Of a DNA stretch of 20,503 nt, positions 13,762-20,503 are shown piece by piece. The notes below the pieces were generated by a model. The model was not told the DNA's origin. It did no database searches and saw only the letters and a program-made list of their open reading frames with translations. A program made the position numbers and the translations under genes. Within the stretch, counting starts at the first letter, position 1. Every line of letters starts with the position of its first letter. The stretch is from positions 1 through 20,503 of the forward strand of contig OMQW01000034.1 in the NCBI GenBank assembly GCA_900313345.1. The letters run 5' to 3'. The DNA comes from an uncultured Eubacteriales bacterium (GTDB taxonomy: Bacteria; Bacillota_I; Bacilli_A; RF39; UBA660).

Positions 13762-15783
13762 ATGCTTACAAAAGAAGAATATCTAAAAGAAATAGATAAA
13801 TTAAAATTTGTAACAAATAAAGTAAATAATAAATTAAATGAATTGGGTTTTAAAGTGCAAGAAGATGAAGAAAACTTTAAAGAATTTCAAAAGATGATGT
13901 GGCAAGATTTTCATTCATTTGATAATGCTGACATAAGTAGTGCATTAGAAGAGACAACACTAGAACATGCTAAAAACATGCAAAGCTTTAATTACTTTAA
14001 AAAACTTAATAAAATAAAAAACAAACCATATTTTGCATCTATTATCTTTGAAGATGAAGATGGTGATAAAGATAATATTTATATATCAATGACTTATTTA
14101 AAAGATGAAAATCTAGATAATATACTATATGATTGGAGAAGTCCAATATGTAGTTTATATTATGATTATGAAGAAGGTCCATGTAAATATGACTCACCAA
14201 GTGGTGAAGTATTTGGTAACTTATTAAGAAAAAGACAATATAAGATAGAAAATAATAACTTAGTAAATGTCTTTGATAATTCAATGAATATTACAGATGA
14301 TTATTTACAAGAAGTATTAAATGACTCTAATAATGATAAATTAAAAAGTATAGTAAATACCATCCAAAAAGAACAAAATAAAGTTATAAGAGATTTAACA
14401 AGTAACAATTTAATAGTTCAAGGAATAGCAGGATCAGGTAAAACAACAGTCGCTCTTCATAGAATAGCATTCCTTTTATATCGCTTAGAAGATTTAAAAG
14501 CATCTAATATATTAATATTTTCTCCTAATAATATCTTCTCAGAATATATTAGTACAGTTCTTCCATCACTAGGAGAATCTAATACTAAAGAATTAACTTT
14601 CCATGAATATCTCGCTCATTTCTTAAAAGAATATAATGATGTAGAACCCTATACTACCTTCTTAGCAAGATATTATAAAAAAGAAGAAGATAATGCTAAA
14701 TTAGTTGAATATAAACAAAGTGATAGAATACTAAAAGATTTAATAAAATATATCCATGAATTTGAAGAAAATGCCATGTTTATTAAACCAATAGTATTAG
14801 ATAAAAATGAAATAGATATAGATACACTTAATAATTATTTACACTATAAATATGATAATTTCCCATTATTTGAAAGACTAGATGAAATAGCAACTAAATT
14901 ATCAGAAACTTATTATAAAGGAACAGAAAAGAAAAAAGCAGCTTTTAGAAAATTAATAAGTTCTTCAATAAACTTTAAAGAAGATTATAAAGAAATATAT
15001 AAAGATTTCTTCTTTAGTAAATATTGTAAAGAAAAGATATCTGAAAAAGAAGTAGATAGTTTTATTAATAGAAAAGTAGCAAGATATGAAGATGCTTTAT
15101 TATTAACATTTATTAAAGGTAAACTTGAAGGATATAAAACAGACTTATTAATTAAAGAAGTAGTAGTAGATGAAGCTCAAGATTATAATATACTTCAGTA
15201 TGTTATATTAAAAAATGTCTTTAAAAAAGCAAACTTTACTATATTAGGAGATGTTAATCAAAATATTAATCCTTATTATCATTATGATACTTTAGAAATA
15301 TTAAATAAATTATTTAAAGGAGAAACTAACTATATAGAATTATTAAAAACATATAGATCATCCCCTGAAATAATAGATTTTTCTAACAAAGTATTAAATC
15401 TAAAACATGTAAACGCTATTAGAAACAAAACAGGAAAAGAAGTAATTGTAAGAAAAAATGTTTCTAACTTAAAACTTAGTCTAGAAGAAGATTTAGCATA
15501 TTTATCTAATAATTATAAAGAGATAGCAATTATAACTAAAGATGATATAGAAGCTAAAAAATTATATAATTTATTAAATAATAAAGATATAACACTTCTA
15601 GAAGAAGGCGCAACAAGATTTAATAAGAGTATTGTAATAGTCCCTGCATATCTATCTAAAGGCTTAGAATTTGGTGGAGTAATTGTTTATAATGATCGTA
15701 TAAACTCTTATAGAAAGAATGAAAGAAATCTATTATATGTAGGTGTAACTAGAGCAGAACATGAACTTATAATATATAACTAA
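13762..15783 (+). CDS. helD: HelD-like RNA polymerase recycling motor ATPase (superfamily 1 helicase fold)
   Basis: A 673-residue cytoplasmic protein. The N-terminal coiled-coil arm (about 1-80) is followed by the HelD-specific block PYFASIIFEDEDGDKDNIYI and YDWRSPICSLYYD (123-135), GEVFGNLLRKRQYKI (148-162) and TIQKEQNKVIR (200-210). Walker A is GIAGSGKT (221-228), the Walker B DEAQ is at 470-473 (VVVDEAQDY), and the SF1 motif VI region is LLYVGVTRAEHELII near the C-terminus. HelD removes stalled RNA polymerase from nucleic acid with ATP hydrolysis. UvrD/Rep helicases share the ATPase motifs but lack the DWRSPI and KRQY blocks, so HelD is the better call. AGGAAGTG supports the start, and it forms a single-gene unit bounded by its own promoter and terminator. 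Confidence 0.93.
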   Translation: MLTKEEYLKEIDKLKFVTNKVNNKLNELGFKVQEDEENFKEFQKMMWQDFHSFDNADISSALEETTLEHAKNMQSFNYFKKLNKIKNKPYFASIIFEDEDGDKDNIYISMTYLKDENLDNILYDWRSPICSLYYDYEEGPCKYDSPSGEVFGNLLRKRQYKIENNNLVNVFDNSMNITDDYLQEVLNDSNNDKLKSIVNTIQKEQNKVIRDLTSNNLIVQGIAGSGKTTVALHRIAFLLYRLEDLKASNILIFSPNNIFSEYISTVLPSLGESNTKELTFHEYLAHFLKEYNDVEPYTTFLARYYKKEEDNAKLVEYKQSDRILKDLIKYIHEFEENAMFIKPIVLDKNEIDIDTLNNYLHYKYDNFPLFERLDEIATKLSETYYKGTEKKKAAFRKLISSSINFKEDYKEIYKDFFFSKYCKEKISEKEVDSFINRKVARYEDALLLTFIKGKLEGYKTDLLIKEVVVDEAQDYNILQYVILKNVFKKANFTILGDVNQNINPYYHYDTLEILNKLFKGETNYIELLKTYRSSPEIIDFSNKVLNLKHVNAIRNKTGKEVIVRKNVSNLKLSLEEDLAYLSNNYKEIAIITKDDIEAKKLYNLLNNKDITLLEEGATRFNKSIVIVPAYLSKGLEFGGVIVYNDRINSYRKNERNLLYVGVTRAEHELIIYN

Positions 15784-15803
15784 GGACTTATGTCCTTTTT
15801 TTT
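15782..15803 (+). terminator. rho-independent terminator at end of helD
   Basis: A 6-bp stem, AAGGAC (15782-15787) with GTCCTT (15792-15797), a TTAT tetraloop and T8 at 15796-15803. Its first two bases are the last two of the helD TAA stop codon. Confidence 0.85.
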
Positions 15804-15815
15804 ATAATATAATTT

Positions 15816-15824
15816 TGTTATAAT
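15816..15824 (+). promoter_or_regulatory. extended -10 promoter for the GT2-dnaE-lspA-rluD unit
   Basis: TGTTATAAT: TG at 15816-15817 and a perfect TATAAT at 15819-15824. A start near 15831 gives a leader of about 13 nt that begins at the AGAGGAAAG ribosome site before ATG 15844. A second TATAAT-like stretch (TATAATATAAT) at 15803-15813 overlaps the end of the T-run. Confidence 0.6.
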
Positions 15825-15843
15825 ATATAAAGAGGAAAGAAAT

Positions 15844-16692
15844 ATGAAAAAATTAGGTTTTGTAATAATAAATTATAATGATTATGAATCAACTAAAATA
15901 TTATTAGATAATATAAAAGACTATAAAGCAATAAATAAAATAGTAATAGTAGATAATAATAGTACTGATAATAGTTTTAATAAATTAAAGAAGTTAGAAG
16001 ATAAAAATATAGAAATAATAAAAAACAACAATAGAAGTTATGCAAGTGGATTAAATAAAGGATCTAAATATTTAATAAATGACTATAAAGAATTAAATAT
16101 TATTTTTTCAAACTCAGATATAATAATAAAAGATGAAGAAACTTTAAAAAAACTAAATAGTAATTTAAAAGAGAATATAGGAGTTCTAGCACCTACTATT
16201 AATACACATGGAGTAATAAGTAAAGGATGGCCCATACCAACAGTAGGTAAGGAAATACTATTTAATATCCCATTAATAAGCAGATACTATAGAAATAAAT
16301 ATTTAAACTATGAAGAAGGTTATTATAAAGATAATATTATGAAAGTAGATGTAGTATCAGGATGCTTCTTTTTAGTTAATTCAAAAGCTCTTGAAGAAAT
16401 AAATTTCTTTGATGAAAATACTAAATTATATTATGAAGAAAATATACTATCAAAGAAACTAGAAAAAACTAAATATTATGAAGCAGTAGAATTAGATACT
16501 GAAATAATTCATAATCATTCAGTAACTATAGATAAAAATATAACTAATATAAATAAATATAAAATATTAAAAGAAAGTCAAAGATATTATGTAATTAATT
16601 ATTTAAAATATAATAAATTTAATTTATTTTTATTAGATTTTACTAATAAACTTTCTCTTATAATATTATATATAAGAAAATTATTTAAATAG
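15844..16692 (+). CDS. family 2 glycosyltransferase (rhamnosyltransferase-like)
   Basis: A 282-residue GT-A fold protein. The N-terminus has FVIINYNDYE (6-15) and IVIVDNNSTDNS (33-44), with Asp37 for nucleotide binding; the DXD-like motif is FSNSDI (88-93). A VSGCFFLVN segment near 168-176 and the downstream FDENTKLYYEE match the acceptor region of WbbL-like rhamnosyl and related transferases. The donor and acceptor sugars cannot be told from sequence; envelope polysaccharide or glycopolymer synthesis is likely. There is no transmembrane helix except possibly the hydrophobic C-terminal stretch, so it may attach peripherally to the membrane. AGAGGAAAG precedes ATG. It is the first gene of the unit, 18 bp before dnaE. 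Confidence 0.88.
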   Translation: MKKLGFVIINYNDYESTKILLDNIKDYKAINKIVIVDNNSTDNSFNKLKKLEDKNIEIIKNNNRSYASGLNKGSKYLINDYKELNIIFSNSDIIIKDEETLKKLNSNLKENIGVLAPTINTHGVISKGWPIPTVGKEILFNIPLISRYYRNKYLNYEEGYYKDNIMKVDVVSGCFFLVNSKALEEINFFDENTKLYYEENILSKKLEKTKYYEAVELDTEIIHNHSVTIDKNITNINKYKILKESQRYYVINYLKYNKFNLFLLDFTNKLSLIILYIRKLFK

Positions 16693-16710
16693 ATAAAGGT
16701 AGGTGATAAT

Positions 16711-19650
16711 ATGTTAAACATTAAGACAGAATATAATTTACTAAGTAGTTTAATAAGATTAGAAGATATTATTACCTATGCTAAAAAATATAATCTAGAT
16801 AGATTAGTAATAGCAGATACTAATATGTATGGTGCTATGAAATTTAAAGATTTATGTGAAAAAAATAATATTAAAAGTGTTCTAGGTTTAAATATAAATA
16901 GTAGTTTTAAAATAAATGTTTATGCAAAATCATATAAAGGATATCAAAATATGATAAAGCTATCTACTATTCAAAATGAAAGAGAAGTAGAAATAGAAGA
17001 TTTAAAGAAATATAATGAAGATTTAATATGTGTATTATATTTTGATTCAATAAATAGTTTTAATAATTTAAAAGATATCTTTAAAGAAATATATATAGGT
17101 TATAGTAATAAAGAAGAGTTAAAAAAAGCTTTATTAATTACTAATAATGTAGTGTTTTTTAGAGAGTGTTTATACTTATTAAATGATGATTATAAATACT
17201 TAGAATATTTATATTTAATAAGAGATGGTAAAAAGATATCTGATGAAATTAATTATGATTTAAAAGAACATAACTTAATAGAAGATAATATTTACGATTA
17301 TACAGATAGACTTGGATTAAATAATATTGATAAAATATTAGATTCATGTAATATCATTTTTCCAAAGAAAGAAAATTTACTTCCAATATATAAAGTTGAT
17401 AATATAGATAGTTTTACTTATTTAAAGAGTTTATCTATTAAAGGTTTAAATAAAAGATTAGAAGGTAATGTTAATGAAACTTATCAAAGACGTTTAATGT
17501 ATGAATTAGATGTTATTAATAAAATGGGTTTTGTTAATTACTTTTTAGTAGTATATGATTTTATAGCATATTCTAAAAAAAATAATATATTAGTAGGACC
17601 TGGAAGAGGTTCTGCAGCAGGAAGCTTAGTAGCATATTCGCTAGGTATAACTGAAATAGATCCTATTAAGTATGATTTATTATTTGAAAGATTTTTAAAT
17701 CCAGAAAGAAAAACTATGCCAGATATTGATACGGATTTTCCAGATGATAAAAGAGAAGAAGTAATTAATTATGTTAAAGAAAAATATGGAGAAAGTAAAA
17801 TATCAGGAATAGTAACATTTGGTACACTAGCATCAAAACAAGTACTAAGAGATACAGGAAGATGTTTAAATATACCAATATATAAAATAGATGCTTTAAT
17901 TGAAAAAATGGGTAACTCTAAAGATGATTTAAAAACTATATATAAAGAAAATATTAATTTTAGAACTACTATAGAAAGCGATGATAGTCTAAAAAAACTA
18001 TTTAAAATAGCAATTAAAATAGAAGGATTAAAAAGACATATATCACAGCATCCTGCAGGAATAATAATGTCTAAAGTAGATATAAATGAAATAGTCCCTC
18101 TAACAAAAAATGATAATAATTATTTAGCAAGTTATGAATCATTATATCTAGAAGATATGGGATTATTAAAGATGGACTTTTTAGGTTTAAAGAACTTAAG
18201 AGTAATATCTAATATCATAGATGATATAAATAAATATTATAATAAAAATATAAATTTTTATAAGATTCCTCTAGATGATAAAAAAGTTTTAGATATATTT
18301 AAAAATGGTGATACTGTAGGAATATTCCAATTTGAAAGTGAAGGAATGAAAAACTTCTTAATGAAATTAAATCCAGATACATTTGAAGATATCTTTGCAG
18401 CAATTGCACTATATCGTCCAGGACCAAGCATGAATATAGATACTTATATTAAAAGAAAAAAAGGATTAGAAAAAGTAGAATATATTGATATGTCTTTAGA
18501 ACCAGTATTAAGAAATACTTATGGAATATTTATCTATCAAGAACAAATAATTGCAGCAGCAAATATATATGCAGGATATACTTTAGGAGAAGCTGATATT
18601 TTAAGAAGAGCAATGTCTAAAAAGAAATTAGAGTTATTACAAAGAGAAGAAGAAAAATTTATTAAAAAAAGTATTGAAAAAGGGCATAGTGAGAAAGATG
18701 CTAAAAAATTATTTAGTAATATATTAGCATTTGCAGGTTATGGATTTAATAGATCACATTCAGTAGCATATAGTACAATAGCATATCGTCTAGCATATTT
18801 TAAAACATATTATAAAGAAATATTTTATAAAAACTTATTAGATAATGTAATAGGGGATGCTAAGAAAACAGAAGAATATATAAAAGAAGCTAGATCAAAA
18901 GATATTAAAGTAGTAATGCCTGAAATAAATATTAGTACAAATAAATATGAATTAATAGATAATACTCTTTATATGCCACTTTCATGTATTAAAGAAGTAG
19001 GTGAAATAGCATCAACTGAAATAATGAAATCAAGAGAAAATAATTATAAAGATATATATGAGGTAATAGTCGCTCTCGCAAAAAATAATATATCTAAAAA
19101 AACTATAGAATCTTTAATATTAACAGGATCATTTAGAAAGTATAATTATAATAAAAAGACTTTAATAGAAAACTTAGATAACTTATATAATTATGCAGAA
19201 CTATCTAAAGATCTAGATAGTAATATGTTAATGAAACCAGAAATAGAAATAAAAAGTGAATATAGTAATAATGAAGAATTAGAAAAAGAAAAGTTATTAT
19301 TAGGCTTTTATTTAACAGGTCATCCAGTAACAAAATATTTAAATGATAATAAAGATATTATTTTATTAAATAGTATAAATAAATTTATTACTAAAAATAT
19401 AAATACTTTAGTATATGTTGAAAGAATAAGAGAAGTTAAAACAAAAAATGGAGATACTATGGCATTTATAGAAGCAAGTGATGAAACATCTAAACTTGAT
19501 TTTATAGCATTTCCTAAAGTATATGAAAGAATTAATATTAAGCAAAAAGACATAATTAAAGTAAATGGAACAGTAGAAAAAAGACTAAATAAATATCAAA
19601 TAATAATTAATAATTTAATAAAATTAAATGGAGATAAAAATGAAGAATAA
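16711..19650 (+). CDS. dnaE: DNA polymerase III alpha subunit, DnaE type, with degenerate PHP domain
   Basis: A 979-residue replicative polymerase, shorter than the roughly 1100 or more usual for DnaE. The C-family palm has GPGRGSAAGSLVAYSLGIT, PDIDTDF (337-343, catalytic Asp338 and Asp340) and MDFLGLKNL (catalytic Asp489), and later IYQEQII, the helix-hairpin-helix region (AGYGFNRSHSVAYS) and a C-terminal OB-like stretch (TLVYVERIREVKTKNGDTMA). The N-terminal PHP domain is recognisable (DTNMYGAMKF) but has lost its metal site: HxH is NIK (3-5), TDH is ADT (35-37) and the GxE is GLN (59-61). The PHP portion is also shortened. In Firmicutes DnaE usually extends primers beside PolC, which is not in this window. 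AGGTAGGTGA supports ATG 16711. The 3' end overlaps lspA by 11 bp. Confidence 0.95.
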   Translation: MLNIKTEYNLLSSLIRLEDIITYAKKYNLDRLVIADTNMYGAMKFKDLCEKNNIKSVLGLNINSSFKINVYAKSYKGYQNMIKLSTIQNEREVEIEDLKKYNEDLICVLYFDSINSFNNLKDIFKEIYIGYSNKEELKKALLITNNVVFFRECLYLLNDDYKYLEYLYLIRDGKKISDEINYDLKEHNLIEDNIYDYTDRLGLNNIDKILDSCNIIFPKKENLLPIYKVDNIDSFTYLKSLSIKGLNKRLEGNVNETYQRRLMYELDVINKMGFVNYFLVVYDFIAYSKKNNILVGPGRGSAAGSLVAYSLGITEIDPIKYDLLFERFLNPERKTMPDIDTDFPDDKREEVINYVKEKYGESKISGIVTFGTLASKQVLRDTGRCLNIPIYKIDALIEKMGNSKDDLKTIYKENINFRTTIESDDSLKKLFKIAIKIEGLKRHISQHPAGIIMSKVDINEIVPLTKNDNNYLASYESLYLEDMGLLKMDFLGLKNLRVISNIIDDINKYYNKNINFYKIPLDDKKVLDIFKNGDTVGIFQFESEGMKNFLMKLNPDTFEDIFAAIALYRPGPSMNIDTYIKRKKGLEKVEYIDMSLEPVLRNTYGIFIYQEQIIAAANIYAGYTLGEADILRRAMSKKKLELLQREEEKFIKKSIEKGHSEKDAKKLFSNILAFAGYGFNRSHSVAYSTIAYRLAYFKTYYKEIFYKNLLDNVIGDAKKTEEYIKEARSKDIKVVMPEINISTNKYELIDNTLYMPLSCIKEVGEIASTEIMKSRENNYKDIYEVIVALAKNNISKKTIESLILTGSFRKYNYNKKTLIENLDNLYNYAELSKDLDSNMLMKPEIEIKSEYSNNEELEKEKLLLGFYLTGHPVTKYLNDNKDIILLNSINKFITKNINTLVYVERIREVKTKNGDTMAFIEASDETSKLDFIAFPKVYERINIKQKDIIKVNGTVEKRLNKYQIIINNLIKLNGDKNEE

Positions 19651-20110
19651 AGATTTATTTTTAATTATAATATTAATATTAATAGATCAAATATCTAAAG
19701 TACTTATAAGTTATAAATTAAATTATTTAGAAGTAAAAAATATAATTAATAATTTCTTTTATTTAACATATGTAAAAAATACTGGATCAGCATTTTCTAT
19801 ATTAGAAGGTAAAAGAATATTATTAATAATATTAAGTATAGTTTTTTTAATAATATTAATTAAATATCTAACTACATCAAAAAATAAAGAAAGAATATAT
19901 ATATTATTAATTATTAGTGGACTATTAGGTAATTTAGTTGATAGAATATTAACTGGAAAAGTTGTAGACTTTTTAGGATTTAATATTTTTGGCTATAAAT
20001 ATCCAATATTTAATATAGCAGATTCTTATGTTGTAATAGGAGTTATTATATTATTAATAATAAATATAGGAAGTGATGTAAATGATAGAATTAAAAGTAG
20101 AAGAAAGTAA
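19640..20110 (+). CDS. lspA: lipoprotein signal peptidase (signal peptidase II)
   Basis: A 156-residue membrane aspartic peptidase that cleaves the signal peptide from diacylglyceryl-modified prolipoproteins. Four hydrophobic helices are visible. Signature residues are DQISK (16-20), KNTGSAFSI (47-54), GNLVDR with catalytic Asp101, VVDFLG (108-113) and FNIADSYVVIG with catalytic Asp128. I prefer ATG 19640 to the in-frame ATG 19628 because GGAG at 19629-19633 would lie inside the longer gene but 6-7 bp before 19640. This gives an 11-bp overlap with the end of dnaE. The 3' end overlaps the following rluD-like gene by 29 bp. The lspA-rluD order is conserved in Firmicutes. Confidence 0.96.
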   Translation: MKNKDLFLIIILILIDQISKVLISYKLNYLEVKNIINNFFYLTYVKNTGSAFSILEGKRILLIILSIVFLIILIKYLTTSKNKERIYILLIISGLLGNLVDRILTGKVVDFLGFNIFGYKYPIFNIADSYVVIGVIILLIINIGSDVNDRIKSRRK

Positions 20111-20503
20111 TATCAGACTAGATAAATATATAAGTAGTAAAACTGATATATCTAGAAGCAAAATAGAAAAATTAATAGATGAAGATAAAATATTAGTAAA
20201 TGGTAAAAAAGAAAAAGCAAGTTATAAAGTTAAAGAAAATGATAACATTATAATAAATGATTCTTTAGACTTTACTATAGATATAGAACCAGAAGATATA
20301 AATTTAGATATTGTATATGAAGATGATTACTTTATGATAATTAATAAAGAAAGTGGAATGGTTGTCCATCCTGCACCAGGCAATTATAATCATACTTTAG
20401 TAAATGCTGTATTATTTTATCTTAATAAAGAAAAAACTAAGAATTTAAGACCAGGAATAGTTCATAGATTAGATAAAGATACTAGTGGATTAATGATAGT
20501 TGC
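20082..20503 (+). CDS. RluD-family 23S rRNA pseudouridine synthase (YlyB-like), 3'-truncated by the window
   Basis: The first 140 residues are present. Residues about 1-60 form an S4 RNA-binding domain (IRLDKYISS, then SRSKIEKLIDEDKILVNGK). The catalytic domain begins with LDIVYEDDYFMIINKESGMVVHPAPGN-like sequence (75-101), and the catalytic motif HRLDKDTSGL (128-137) contains the nucleophile Asp131. RluD-type enzymes make pseudouridines in large-subunit rRNA. The start at ATG 20082 is supported by AGGAAGTGATG at 20068-20078. The overlap with the end of lspA is 29 bp, in another frame. Which of RluA, RluC or RluD it resembles most cannot be settled without the rest of the gene; the position after lspA matches Bacillus ylyB. 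Confidence 0.93.
   Translation, partial: MIELKVEESNIRLDKYISSKTDISRSKIEKLIDEDKILVNGKKEKASYKVKENDNIIINDSLDFTIDIEPEDINLDIVYEDDYFMIINKESGMVVHPAPGNYNHTLVNAVLFYLNKEKTKNLRPGIVHRLDKDTSGLMIV

Noticed and set aside
1..20503. Mycoplasma/Spiroplasma code 4 suggested by the very low G+C
   Set aside because: All genes read through with TGG as Trp and the XRE gene ends in TGA at its overlap with the next gene, so the standard code fits.
1..20503. CRISPR arrays, insertion sequences, phage genes, tRNA or rRNA genes
   Set aside because: No spaced direct repeats, transposase motifs, terminal inverted repeats or GC-rich RNA-like segments were seen on either strand.

Overview
The window is a gene-dense, very AT-rich stretch (G+C about one quarter by eye) in which every gene I can support lies on the + strand. 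It suggests an uncultured, small-genome, low-G+C Gram-positive bacterium of Firmicutes type (Bacilli/RF39-like or a similarly AT-rich gut lineage). Support for this is a LytR-CpsA-Psr protein, an LtaS-type lipoteichoic acid synthase, a Firmicutes-style lspA-rluD pair, HelD, the GatCAB amidotransferase and strong AGGAGG-like ribosome binding sites. The code is standard: Trp is TGG and at least one gene (1632) ends in TGA, so this is not a code-4 Mollicute. The cell-envelope genes indicate a walled organism. The lineage itself is inference.

Layout: (1) 1-906, the 3' end of a VanX-like D-Ala-D-Ala dipeptidase gene, a small HAD-like phosphatase gene and a terminator. (2) 911-2271, a membrane-anchored XRE regulator with a six-cysteine outer domain, overlapping by 4 bp an alpha/beta-hydrolase gene, then a terminator. 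(3) 2273-5467, gatC-gatA-gatB, joined by two nearly identical 8-bp overlaps. (4) 5468-8872, a promoter, a small anchored protein of unknown function, a solute-binding-domain/GGDEF protein with an altered GGDEF motif, a YihY/BrkB membrane protein and a terminator. (5) 8874-13684, promoter(s), LtaS-like synthase, an unknown anchored protein, an LCP ligase carrying a periplasmic binding-like insert and a PASTA domain, and a terminator. (6) 13727-15803, HelD with its own promoter and terminator. (7) 15816-20503, a promoter, GT2 glycosyltransferase, dnaE, lspA and the start of an rluD-like gene, which runs off the window.

Themes: transcription units are extremely compact. Rho-independent terminators begin inside the last codons of the upstream gene, mostly extended -10 promoters (TGnTAnAAT) follow within a few to some tens of bases, and predicted 5' leaders are only about 11-20 nt. 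No gap exceeds 95 bp, so there is no room for riboswitches, RNA genes or CRISPR, and I see none. The genes combine housekeeping (tRNA-dependent amidation, replication, RNA polymerase recycling, lipoprotein processing, rRNA modification) with envelope building (LTA synthase, LCP transferase, glycosyltransferase, D-Ala-D-Ala dipeptidase) and extracytoplasmic sensing (XRE-anchor, SBP-GGDEF). The least explained parts are the XRE/hydrolase pair, the DGNEF diguanylate-cyclase-like protein with its anchored partner, and the LtaS-unknown-LCP cluster.
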